The notes under the pieces were generated by a model that searched no databases, was not told the origin of the DNA, and saw nothing but the letters and a program-made list of their open reading frames with translations. A DNA stretch of 64,000 nucleotides, from contig JAWNGF010000005.1 in the NCBI GenBank assembly GCA_037039685.1, forward strand, positions 3,162,001 to 3,226,000, read 5' to 3'. This document shows, piece by piece, positions 54,125 to 63,984 of this stretch. Position 1 is the stretch's first letter. Each line of letters opens with the position of its first letter. The translations under genes were made by a program, and so were the position numbers. The stretch is from Ceratobasidium sp. AG-K (taxonomy: Eukaryota; Basidiomycota; Agaricomycetes; Cantharellales; Ceratobasidiaceae).

Positions 54125-55048
54125 ATGTCAAAGTGGACCTTCAGCACCAAAGATATTCGGGGTTGGCAGGACCCTCAACCCAAAAATTTTAAATCATTTA
54201 TTACAGACTACCCTGCATCATGCTTCCCGATCGGCCTCACTACGATAGACATCAAGGGCGGTAGCAACCCTCGGATACGCGCGTTCGCAGATAATGTCAC
54301 TCCTGCCGACAGCACCTTTCTTCATTTTAAGGCCGACTTCCATCTTGATACGTGGCTTGATACATGTCTCTATGGTGCAAGTTGTACTTGGCTCGATATC
54401 TCCAGGCACAGCAAAGACTTCCAGTTTGGGACTTTTACCACTGGTCAACTATCCAAGGATTCGAAGATCATGCTAGATGTCCAGTTTGATAGGTGGCACT
54501 ATGATTCACCACCTAAGGTTGTTGTATGGCTTAGCTCCCTTGATTTCAAGGACGGTCTCAATTTTAGAATCTTCGGGACGGCAGCCAATATAACTACGAC
54601 TGGATTCAAACTCCTTGTCGGTACCTGGCTTGACACCATTGTATACGCAGCGACGGTCCATTGGATTGCGGTGCCTTCCGATAAACCCGGTTTCGCAGCC
54701 GGTACCTTTGAACCGGACATGACGGCTGGGACGAGGAGCGGATATAATACGCGAATACCCTTTGATAAACCTTTCAAGCGCCCACCACGCGTCCTTGTTG
54801 CCCTCAGCAAGGTTGATGTATCGTATGGTTCCGGACTACGACTTTCCACCTACACAAAGGGCGTTACGAAGGATGGGATGGAATTATTTATATCTACCTG
54901 GTCGGGAGGTAATCTCTACTACCCAGGAGCTTCATATATAGCCATTGAAGAGCCTCCGCATGGTAAGAGTGACCGGAGCTTCGCGGTGCCCTCAGGCCAG
55001 ATCATTCATGACGCTTTGGTGATAGCTGGAAATAACATGGCTGATTAA
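54125..55048 (+). CDS. H-type lectin, three tandem domains (array member 1)
   Basis: One exon, 307 aa, from the ATG giving MSKWTFST, chosen by alignment with members 2 and 4. Three H-type lectin repeats lie at about residues 30-98, 115-195 and 215-292. Each has a PPxVxVxLSxLD-like strand, a central TxxGFxLxxxTW and a closing YxAxxxWIA strand (HLDTWLDTCLYGASCTWLDI; LVGTWLDTIVYAATVHWIAV; ISTWSGGNLYYPGASYIAIE). H-type lectins (Helix pomatia agglutinin, discoidin) form trimers and bind GalNAc/Gal glycans. There is no signal peptide, so it would be cytosolic or released unconventionally, as usual for fungal defence lectins. Tail: PSGQIIHDALVIAGNNMAD. Confidence 0.9.
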   Translation: MSKWTFSTKDIRGWQDPQPKNFKSFITDYPASCFPIGLTTIDIKGGSNPRIRAFADNVTPADSTFLHFKADFHLDTWLDTCLYGASCTWLDISRHSKDFQFGTFTTGQLSKDSKIMLDVQFDRWHYDSPPKVVVWLSSLDFKDGLNFRIFGTAANITTTGFKLLVGTWLDTIVYAATVHWIAVPSDKPGFAAGTFEPDMTAGTRSGYNTRIPFDKPFKRPPRVLVALSKVDVSYGSGLRLSTYTKGVTKDGMELFISTWSGGNLYYPGASYIAIEEPPHGKSDRSFAVPSGQIIHDALVIAGNNMAD

Positions 55049-55507
55049 TTTGGGAGCCCAAAAACTCCAACGGTGATAGAGTTGTCAAAATTTGACACAA
55101 TAATCGTACTATGTTCCTCTTTCAAGGGGCCCGAGCCGATCCACCCATTGTTGTACTGACATGAAATAACACGCTTAAAATTTGTGAAGAAAGAACTTGC
55201 TGCCTTTGACTCTTAAACCAGATTTAGGTCACAGACAGAGCATCGTGTGGATCGTGGAATCAAGAGGTTCGAGGCGCATATAGCACAGGCTATGACTAGG
55301 GAAAAGACGACGGTAACAGCCATTTCGAATGATTGTAAGCCGGACCCTGAGGCATGCATTGCGCCCGCACATTGCGCATGCGCCTCGAGCTGAAGCCTAC
55401 ACGTGACTGTGCCACGTTCCTACCGAACCACCCCACGTCTCGTAGGTGAACGATAACTTCAGCGAATATTGTTCTCTTTCTAGAAACGTCTTGGTTACCG
55501 AGCCGCT
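55049..55507. other. Spacer between lectin members 1 and 2
   Basis: No gene seen. TATA-poor region; ends in the promoter of member 2. Confidence 0.35.
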
Positions 55508-56386
55508 ATGTCGATCAATAGTTTTAGCGTAGCTGAGGTTCGGACTTGGCGCGACCCTCGGCCCAAGGCTTCCAAATCATTCATTACAAACTATCCCGCC
55601 TCGTGCTTCCCCATTGGTCTTAATTTGATAGACACCAAGGCCGGTTTCAACGCTCGTGTCAAAGCGTACGCGGACAACGTCACTCCCGTTGACGACACTT
55701 TTCAGAACTTCAAGGCCGATTTTCATCTGGACACCTGGCGTGACTCGTGCCTCTACTCTGCGAAATGTACTTGGCTGGACGTCTCCAAGCACAGCACGGA
55801 CTTTCAGTTTGGAGCTTTTACTGCTGGCCAACTATCTAGAGAGACGGATATCGTGCGAGATATTCAATTTGATAGATGGCATTACGCCTCAGAACCCAAA
55901 GTGGTTGTATGGCTTAGCGCTTTCGATATTGATCATACACACAACCAACGTATATTTGCCTCTGCCACCAACATCACCACATCTGGATTCAAGCTTCACA
56001 TTGGTACTTGGCTCGATAGCCTCGTAAACGAGTGTACTGTGCATTGGGTGGCCATGCCTCCTGATCGACCGAACATAACCGCTGGGAATGTCCGTTTCAA
56101 TGCTGGAAAGTCAGGGTCTAAAAGTGCCCTCACCCAGCGGATTATATTCGACAGAGCGTTCGAGCGTCCGCCGCGCGTTCTAGTTGCCTTGAACATGATA
56201 GATGCGTGGAACGGGAAGAACTTGCGAATCATAGCTACCACAAAGAATGTTTCAAAGGGCGGGATGGAACTAATCGTCTCTGCGTGGTCGGGAAGCATTC
56301 TATATGGTGCTGGTATTTCATACGTGGCCATTGAAGACCTCGTTCATGGTGAGAGTTACAGTCATTTGGGCCTTCTACGGATTTGA
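55508..56386 (+). CDS. H-type lectin, member 2, with altered C-terminus
   Basis: One exon, 292 aa. It has the same three-domain layout as members 1 and 4 (FHLDTWRDSCLYSAKCTWLD; IGTWLDSLVNECTVHWVAMP; VSAWSGSILYGAGISYVAIE). After GES the reading diverges and stops at 56386. Beyond the stop, GATCATTTATAGCTGGGAATA still resembles the tail-coding DNA of member 1. The last ~15 residues were therefore replaced by an indel and frameshift. All three domains are complete, so the protein may still work. Confidence 0.88.
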   Translation: MSINSFSVAEVRTWRDPRPKASKSFITNYPASCFPIGLNLIDTKAGFNARVKAYADNVTPVDDTFQNFKADFHLDTWRDSCLYSAKCTWLDVSKHSTDFQFGAFTAGQLSRETDIVRDIQFDRWHYASEPKVVVWLSAFDIDHTHNQRIFASATNITTSGFKLHIGTWLDSLVNECTVHWVAMPPDRPNITAGNVRFNAGKSGSKSALTQRIIFDRAFERPPRVLVALNMIDAWNGKNLRIIATTKNVSKGGMELIVSAWSGSILYGAGISYVAIEDLVHGESYSHLGLLRI

Positions 56387-57702
56387 GTTGTTTCTGATGA
56401 GATCATTTATAGCTGGGAATACGGACAGTTAATCCGCAATCATGCGTATGGTATTCGCAGAGGAAGCGATATTTCACATAATACTAGTGATAAAGTTAAT
56501 TTCCAAATTATATGAAACATGTATACCGTCATCAATGTATCGTTCGCGACTAAAGTTATTGGGTGAGGAAAAACATAAAAGATTTTGAATTACCACGTAC
56601 GTAGCACCCTGCATGTAGCTTTATACTATATCTATCCAGCATATAATTCTACTAGACAAACGTTGGAACTGTGACTATCTATCTAACTCTGCTAGCCTCC
56701 GGCTTCAGCTGGTGAATAAGGTGCGAGCATTGCGTGTGCTTGGCTCTAAAGTATCAACACATGTGCAGGAAGCATTCTTCACGGTGCTGGTATTTCGTAT
56801 CCGGTCATTGAGAGCATTCCACCTGGTGAGAATCAGATAAATGCGGTTATACAACCTGGCCAAGCGCTTTCTAACGCTACCCCGAGTAGTTAGAAGAAAA
56901 AATGGTGAACTAGTCCGCTGTCGTAAACGGTGTGTTAGTTAGAGGAGTACTATGTGTGAGATATCATGCGTGATTGGTGGTGAAATAACCACATAAGTTG
57001 CTGGTACTCGAGCATTCGCATATGTATTATGAACGTTATTGTAGGTTATCCCATTCCTCTCGAACATGAAACCTGCATCGGCACGGATGTGTTACGAAGA
57101 ATATCCCATTTTCAGGCAGAAAGCAGAAAGCAGAAATCGCAGTGAATCAAATTGGATGATTGAAAAGTAACTCGCAGCCGCAAGAACAACATTTTCTCAT
57201 TGGCGTAGCCCCAAGTTAGCGGGCGGGGACAACACTTCCAACCAACACCCTCGAAACATGCCTCGGCAAATTACGTTTGGCTCCTGGCGCACCAGAACGC
57301 ACCTTAATGTCCCTGGATCAGGTAAGGAGTGCCGGGAGCCAGCCAGCCCGAGGTTTGCCGATGTAGTCACAAGAATGTGACAGCGTATGATGTGTACCTG
57401 ACCAGAATACACGGACCTAATTTTTTTCGCGTATCTAAGTCGATTATGGCTCACACTGAAAACGCTCGATATAGTGCTTGGCTGTAAATTTTTGATTGGT
57501 GAGGTACGCTTGGCAAGGGGGACGTCGATCATGATGCTTAGCATGGTAAAGTTACATCCAGCCACGCACACGTGACCGTGTCTTGACTTAAATTGATATC
57601 CCAGTTTTTGGCGCTGAACCACATCGATCGCCACGATCTCAAGGAGTTCAGCAAGCAATACTATACTCGAACTCCAATCATTAAACTATCGAAAAGAGTC
57701 TT
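56387..57702. other. Spacer between lectin members 2 and 4 with a lectin relic
   Basis: Apart from the relic at 56768-56893 nothing coding is supported. The minus frame 57197-57658 shows no family. Confidence 0.4.
56768..56893 (+). pseudogene. H-type lectin relic (3' end only)
   Basis: 41 codons and a stop read GSILHGAGISYPVIESIPPG and onward with IQPGQAL. They match the end of the third lectin domain and the tail of the neighbouring genes (SGSILYGAGISYVAIED; IPSGQV). The rest of the gene is missing. Remnant of a further tandem copy. Confidence 0.75.
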
Positions 57703-58626
57703 ATGTCGAGCAATAGTTTTAGTACGACTGAAATCGGTACTACGCGCAACCCTCAGCCCAGTAACTTTAAATCAATCATTACAAACCACCCCGCCTGGCA
57801 CTTTCCGATAGGTATTAACCGGATAGACACAAAGGCTGGCGCAAACTCTCGCATACGAGCATATATAGACAACGTTGCCGCTGCGGATAGTACCTTTCAT
57901 CGGTTCAAAGCTGATGTCCATCTCGACGCGTGGCTTGATACGGGTCTGAACGAGGCGAGATGCACTTGGCTTGATATCTCCAAGCACAACACAGATATTC
58001 AGTTTGGCTCGATTGAAACTGGTCGCCTGGTCAAAGGCGCAGACACCGTCCGAGATATTCAGTTTGATAGGTGGCATTATGTCTCGACACCAAAAGTTAT
58101 CTTATGGCTCAGCGCTTTTGACCTCTCTCACACCGACACCGCGCGTATCAACACCTGGGTCGATAATATTACTACGTCTGGATTCAAGCTTCGTGTTGGC
58201 ACTTGGTATAATAGCATAGTGTACGAGTCTACCGTGCACTGGATCGCCGTACCTTCCAATCGGCCGAACATGACGGCTGGAACCGTTGCGTGGGGAGCAG
58301 ATGGTACGCAAAAGGCGTCCTTCAGCAAAGAAGTTGTATTCGATGCATCATTCGAGCGCCCACCATGCGTACTCGTCGCCTTGAAGTTTATCGACGCCGG
58401 TCCAAAGAACAACTTGCGGGTTTCAGCCATCGCCAAGGACGTTACGAAGAGTGGGATGACAGTGGTCGTTTCCTCCTGGGCAGGAAGCCTGAATTATGCC
58501 GCTGGGGTTTCGTACCTGGCTATTGAGGACCCTCAACCCGGTGAGAATTTTGAAGGAAGAGATATACCATCGGGACAAGTCGGCCCTGACTTTACTATCA
58601 TAGTCGAGAAAAATATGGTGGGATAA
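57703..58626 (+). CDS. H-type lectin, three tandem domains (member 4)
   Basis: One exon, 307 aa, start MSSNSFST. Three H-type lectin repeats as in member 1 (VHLDAWLDTGLNEARCTWLD; VGTWYNSIVYESTVHWIAVP; VSSWAGSLNYAAGVSYLAIE), then the tail GRDIPSGQVGPDFTIIVEKN. No signal peptide and no introns, in contrast to the intron-rich neighbours. It is closest to members 1 and 2 by shared start, length and tail. Confidence 0.9.
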   Translation: MSSNSFSTTEIGTTRNPQPSNFKSIITNHPAWHFPIGINRIDTKAGANSRIRAYIDNVAAADSTFHRFKADVHLDAWLDTGLNEARCTWLDISKHNTDIQFGSIETGRLVKGADTVRDIQFDRWHYVSTPKVILWLSAFDLSHTDTARINTWVDNITTSGFKLRVGTWYNSIVYESTVHWIAVPSNRPNMTAGTVAWGADGTQKASFSKEVVFDASFERPPCVLVALKFIDAGPKNNLRVSAIAKDVTKSGMTVVVSSWAGSLNYAAGVSYLAIEDPQPGENFEGRDIPSGQVGPDFTIIVEKNMVG

Positions 58627-59239
58627 TTCGCTGCCACGATGGTGAATTCAATTTCGGGCATCCTGAAGTGGAAAATCTGGCCGGTAGTAAATGGAGGTGT
58701 TGTATTGACCAGTTTCTCATATGTAAAGTGGGGTGCGTTTCCTATATATACGAACCACGATCGAGTATTAGTGAAGGATTAGAATGATTGCTTAGGAATG
58801 TTTATCCCAGTATCTCATATACAACTTGCCAAATGAAAACCATGTATCAATTGTGAGGGATTACAATTCATAAGAAACAGAGAAGAGACTAGCCGCCGGT
58901 CAATCTTGGTGTCGTTACGTTCCGAATGGCTCGTGATGCGCAGATCGCTGATTACGCCCCTCCCAGGACGCTACTTGAGAAATATGTTGATTACAAACTC
59001 GCTCAGAGCGAACGCTCAAATAAATGATGATCAAGAGCATGCATCGAGACTCAGCGCCCTTCTCTTTCAGCAACAAACCACAATCTCACACACCAAAACG
59101 TCACCCTAAGGTTTCAATAAGCCTCGCAAGCGAGGAGCTCTAGTCATTCACAGAATAACCCTAATGCACAACAAACGAGGGACTAGCAATACACAACCAC
59201 GCACAGCGTAATACAGACACCATAAAACCCAGAGGAAAA
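58627..59239. other. Convergent spacer between lectin member 4 and the LPMO gene
   Basis: The 3' UTRs of both genes. The plus frame 58906-59109 is not supported as a gene. Confidence 0.35.
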
Positions 59240-60305
59240 TTACGCCTTGAGGTGACGCATGACACGAGAACGAACACGACCATGGTCAGGAGCGATAGCG
59301 CGCCTGGGCTTGGTCACCTTCTTGGGCTCTTCAACGATCGTCGAGTTGCCAGTCGAAACGGCCTTGGCGCTGGCAGCACCGGGCAGCTTGGCGACGGCAG
59401 GGCCAGGGAACTTGTAGACAAACTTGTTGTCGAATAGGTTCGGGACGAACAAGCTGCCTGCCTGGTTGTTCGTGTATCCACCCGGGAAGGATACGGTTTC
59501 GACGCCGGTAATGGCTTTGGGGGCGTTGGAACCGCCGCCGACACGGAGCTGAATGCAGCCAGGGTAGAACTGGGCGCCGTTTTGCTTCTGAGCAAAGTGC
59601 AGGGCGATGAGCTCGTGGCGCATGATGTAGTCGCCGGCGGGAAGATTGGCCGGGAGATTCAAGCTATAGGTCTTGCCACCCTCTACGAACGAGAATAACA
59701 ATAAGAAATTAGGCAAAATTCGAGTCGAGTTGAGACGTACTAATGCCAGCTTGGACCCATCCGGTACCCGCACCACCAGTCTGTCCCGTCTGGTCAATCT
59801 TGAAGAACTTGGCGTTCCTGGTGTTAAACTTGTCGGCAGTCTGGCCCGCGGGAACCTGAGCAAGGTAAGTCATGATCGGGCCGATAGAGTGTCCCCACTA
59901 TATCCCGAATAGGAAGTGATGATAAGCAATCATGGACAAACAATAGCCAGGCACGCCGGACATACGTTCTTGTCACGCCCACTTTTCCAGGTGAAGGTAA
60001 TCCTATCTCCGGGGTTGGCAGCGGCGACCTGGGAAGCGGCAGCCGAGTTGATACCACAGTTCATGTCAGCAGAGTTGGCGCTCTCGATAGGGAATGTGGT
60101 GCTGATTTTGCGGATTGGGCTCGCAGGGTTGTTGTTTGAGAAGGGGAATGGTCCAGCAAAGTTTTTGCCAGCGATGTTTACGTCTAGAAAGGTTTTAATC
60201 AGCAAAGGAACGTAACAGAGGACTTTGTTCCGACGTACTGGAGATGTAACCGTGAGCGGAGACGCTGGCCACGGCAGCGAGGGCAAAAACAGCACCGAAC
60301 AACAT
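59240..60305 (-). CDS. AA9 lytic polysaccharide monooxygenase (GH61-type)
   Basis: Exons 60239-60305, 59966-60183, 59741-59897 and 59240-59682 give 294 aa. The signal peptide MLFGAVFALAAVASVSA ends before HGYIS, so mature residue 1 is the copper-binding His. The second brace His is in WGHSIGP (H98). The axial Tyr187 lies in QFYPGCIQL. The AA9 second-sphere set H176, Q185 and Y187 has the canonical spacing (+9, +11). AA9 enzymes cut cellulose or xyloglucan oxidatively, outside the cell. No CBM1 is present; instead a ~60-residue extension ends in a basic segment (KPRRAIAPDHGRVRSRVMRH). It is embedded in the lectin array on the opposite strand. Confidence 0.93.
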
Positions 60306-61141
60306 TGTAAAGACGTAGAGAAAGAAGGTGTAATGAAGGTAATAGTATAAAGAAAGTCTGACCAAAGCAGACGAGTCGAAGAAGAGAACGAGGGAGGAGG
60401 GAAAGGCTAAGTTGGATGGCCCGATGCTTTGCCTTTTTGTACGGCGATCCTTTGTAATTTAGTGCCGGGCGCTTAACTCAAGTTTGACACGGCCACAAGG
60501 GATCGGCACTGCAATTGCCAATTACCAATGACGGATTCGCGGTCGGCGGTTGCTAGGCACCGACTCCGCTTTACGTCTTCGAAAGTGGTTGCCGAATCTG
60601 TCCAAGCCGTGGCGGTATGATACACGAGCAAGTCGACCTTGTGGTCGTCACGCTAAGACTCTCGGTCTTGATAGGCAATTAGTCTGTAATAGAGACATTT
60701 ATAAGATGCCAGTCTTCCGACAAGCTCCTATAGTGTTAGTCCGTGCAACAATGCAGCGTGGTTCATGTAATACAAATTATAGCTAATGACGTAGATATGA
60801 ACCGTCTGGCCACCTGCTGCATTGGGAACTCTTGGAAGCGCCGAAATAACCGAGGATCATCGTTTCCGAACAAAGCGACTAAACTTAGCCACATCGATCA
60901 CAGTGATTTCACCATACCTTGCCCTAGTGTTCATAATATCGTATTTGGAGTATATGTCCCCGTAACCTGAGCCGAGGAGTCGAGTAGATGCAACCTAACG
61001 ACGTTCGAATACTGCTCAGTTCAAACTTCACTCCAGCTTCATCCTCAATTGTCGACACCCCGATTGCGAATAAATCCAAGGTAGGTTATAATTTATCTTC
61101 TCATTATTTCAAGCTCTCAACTTGCATATCATCCTAAGGCC
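60306..61141. other. Divergent spacer, LPMO and lectin member 5
   Basis: No gene supported. The right part (from about 60990) is a promoter and 5' UTR related to that of lectin member 6: AATACT(G/C)CTCAGTTC(A/C)AACTTCA near 61010 and 62752. Confidence 0.4.
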
Positions 61142-61972
61142 ATGTCTGGACACGATAATGCGTTCAATACGGAACAAGTCCGCTCCTCGGATAGCCCTTC
61201 CTCGCAAAACTCGATATGCATAACAACGTCCCACCCGCCCACACACTACCCACTCGGACTCACACAGCTCGTTTTTGGCCGAGAAACGAATATTCGCATC
61301 CATTCGTATATCGATAAAGTTACTTTTGTCGAATCAAGCGGGACGTTTGACGCGACTATTCATCTCGATGCGTGGAGCGACACAACCCTATACTCGGCAG
61401 CGTGCACTTGGCTTCCAATTCCCAAGCCTGATCGCGAATTCCAGCACGGGAAGAGGGCGGTCAAGAGCGATCGACTAGTCCATAGGATAACTTTCGACCA
61501 AGTGTTCACATCTACCCCTAACATCGTCGTCTGGTTTAGTGCGCTGGATCTTGCGCCGGGTCAGGGTTGGCAGATTACACTCGACACTCTAGCAGTGACA
61601 ACCAAAGGGTTTATACTCAAATGCCAAACTTGGTCCAACACGATATTATACTCTGCAGAGGTTACATGGGTAGCATACCCCGCCTCCCGCCCGAATATCG
61701 ACTCTGGGTCCTTCAGCACCTGGGAGTTGCGAGAACCGCATGACATACGACACCAGCACTCGAAAATAGTCAAATTTAACAAGAATTTTGTGCGCGCGCC
61801 GAGGGTCTACTTTGCGCTTAGTAGAATCGACTCGAAAAAGCCGGCCGACCTCCGTGTAAAGGCATATGTTACAGACGTAACATCACAGGAAATGACCTTG
61901 CATCTCGATTCATGGGAGGATCTAAACATGTATTCGACCGCAGGACAGTGGATTGCTATTCAAGATCTGTAA
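61142..61972 (+). CDS. H-type lectin, three tandem domains (member 5, second subgroup)
   Basis: One exon, 276 aa. Three H-type lectin units end LDAWSDTTLYSAACTWLPIP, CQTWSNTILYSAEVTWVAYP and LDSWEDLNMYSTAGQWIAIQ. It is shorter than members 1, 2 and 4, ends right after the third domain (IQDL) and lacks the PSGQ tail, so it forms a second subgroup with member 6. No signal peptide. GalNAc/Gal binding is inferred from the family. Confidence 0.9.
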   Translation: MSGHDNAFNTEQVRSSDSPSSQNSICITTSHPPTHYPLGLTQLVFGRETNIRIHSYIDKVTFVESSGTFDATIHLDAWSDTTLYSAACTWLPIPKPDREFQHGKRAVKSDRLVHRITFDQVFTSTPNIVVWFSALDLAPGQGWQITLDTLAVTTKGFILKCQTWSNTILYSAEVTWVAYPASRPNIDSGSFSTWELREPHDIRHQHSKIVKFNKNFVRAPRVYFALSRIDSKKPADLRVKAYVTDVTSQEMTLHLDSWEDLNMYSTAGQWIAIQDL

Positions 61973-62879
61973 ACCCCATGATCAATCAGTAGGTCGGATG
62001 TATGTATTCAGAAAAATGCTTCGGAGTGTTAATGCTGTTCATCCTGCAAAATGTCAATTTGATTGGGATAACGGAGTGGAGTGAAACAAACAATGCTCTT
62101 GATTGTATCACTTGCAACTAAAACACGGTATTACATAGTGGGGCAAACCCCAATGGGTGTATCTTTGGGATATATATAACCATAGACAGATGGTCGATAA
62201 TGAGAAATATTCATAGAATCGAGTACCTAGTGAGTATAATAAGTCAAAAAGGCGCGAGCCTCGTACCTCGTCACCAAAATCCTCTGACGCTAACGAGCGC
62301 CGGTTTGCTCATACGTGCTCGCTTGGGTAAAGGAGCACTCAGGAGCACCAGAGTGGCTGTGCAATTGGTGCTCCTATACCTAAGCGAGCACGCACATGCA
62401 AATCGACGCTCACGAGCCCAAAAGAGAACCGACGGATTTGCTTGAGCTGCGAGACGCGTAGGTGCCGTTGAGGTTGAAATGTTTGGTTCAGTCGGCTAGA
62501 TATGCGAATAGACTCCAAAGTACTGTGTAGTACGACCAGGGTTATTATTTATTAATGGTCAGTGCACGCAGCGGCGCCAGTAGAACCAAGGATCAGCGCT
62601 CCCGAATAATGTGACTTCGCGATGCATGACAAATTCGGCCTTATCAATTTATCAGTCGACCACCACCATAGCTTGATCTTTTACAGTCGCAGTACTAATA
62701 TCCGATTCCATACGACTGTCGCCGCGGTGTCACCCCGTGCCGGCCTATGCAAATACTCCTCAGTTCCAACTTCATCCCAGTTGCATCCCACGTCACCGAG
62801 AGCCCTATCACCTCCAGGGTAAATATATTAGTCCAACCACACCGCATCCCTGTTGACCCCCCTCCCGGACCTAAAGACC
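61973..62879. other. Spacer between lectin members 5 and 6 with a large hairpin
   Basis: Contains the inverted repeat 62295-62411 (listed separately) and, from about 62740, the duplicated promoter of member 6. No other gene seen. Confidence 0.45.
62295..62411. repeat. Imperfect 44-nt inverted repeat (hairpin)
   Basis: The arms 62295-62338 and 62368-62411 match at about 36 of 44 positions around a 29-nt loop; the inner core GTGCTCGCTT is perfect. The near-direct repeats GACGCTAACGAG (62286-62297) and GACGCTCACGAG (62405-62416) bracket it. It could be a tiny foldback element or a hairpin RNA source. Confidence 0.6.
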
Positions 62880-63984
62880 ATGGCCAATCATAATGACACA
62901 TTCAATACAATGCAGATTCGACCATGGGACGAACCTACGACGACGAATGCCATCGGCATCGTAACCAACCACCCACCCGCCCAGTATCCAATCGGGCTCA
63001 CCGAGCTGGCTTTCAGCAAAGCCAAGAATATCCGGGTCAAGTCCTACATTAATAATGTCAAGTTTATCGAATCGGATGGGACATTCAGTGCAACATTACA
63101 CCTTGACGCGTGGTCGGACACCATTCTATATTTTGCGGCGTGCACTTGGCTTCCGTTGCCCCGGCCTGATCGAGAGTTCCAGCACGGCAAAGTCACCTTG
63201 AAAGGCGACCAGCTTGTGTATACTTTAACTTTCGGCCAAGAGTATGCGTCCACAACCAAAGTTGTTGTTTGGTTCAATGTGTTGAATATTCAGTCTTATA
63301 CGTGTATATATGCGTATCACGTGATTGTGTTCCACATGGACACGCGCTTCGGTAAAATTTTGTCCTCAGTTCTCTACTCTCAAGTAGCACGAGCTGAGGT
63401 ATAGTTTAGATTTTATCTTTTATATTCATTTGCTTATATTACCTGTAGTTACATTGATATCCAGGTATATATATGCGCAGTTCTCTACTCTCAAGTAGCA
63501 CGAGCTGAGTTACATTGATATCCAGCTCGGCACTGCGCTTATCCCAATACAATGGACTTGACCTGGCAAGGATACTGGGTGGCATGTTAACGTCGAAGCT
63601 ACTGGGGTAACGACCAAGGGCTTCACTATCAAGTGCCATACATGGAAGAATACCAAAGTACATCAAGTCCCAGTGACTTGGATCGCGTACCCCGGATCGC
63701 GTCCGAATATTGATTCCGGACAGTTCGACACATCCGAAGTGCCTGCGCGGCAAGACATGCAGCATAATAACCCGAAAACAGTCCAATTTAGCAAGAAGTT
63801 CGAACGTAACCCAAAGGTCTACTTTTCCCTTAGTGGAATCGACTCGAATAACTCGGCTCATCTCCGTGTGAAGGCATACGCCGCGGATGTGAAGCTACAG
63901 AGTACAACGTTGCATATCAACTCATGGTGCGACCCCAACATGCATGGGGCCAGAGGACAATGGATTGCGATTCAGGATATGTAA
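62880..63984 (+). pseudogene. H-type lectin member 6, interrupted within domain 2
   Basis: The first part (62880-63296) encodes domain 1 (LDAWSDTILYFAACTWLPLP) and the start of domain 2 (KVVVWFNVLNI). The last part (63566-63984) resumes at GKDTGWHVNVEATGVTTKGF and continues through domain 3 to IQDM. In between about 260 bp of unrelated sequence with stops in all plus frames replaces what is a 5-6 codon link in member 5. I found no splice pair that restores the frame. The insert carries the two related repeats at 63367-63525. It is very probably a disrupted duplicate of member 5, with which it shares promoter sequence. Confidence 0.75.
63367..63525 (+). repeat. Two copies of one sequence, the second lacking a GT-AG segment
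   Basis: Copy 1 is A (63367-63398), a 50-nt segment starting GTATAG and ending CTGTAG (63399-63448), then B (63449-63464). Copy 2 is A (63478-63509) joined directly to B (63510-63525). A starts CAGTTCTC and ends GAGCTGAG; B is TTACATTGATATCCAG. Both A and B are identical between copies. The missing piece has intron-like borders, length and AT content. Confidence 0.8.
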
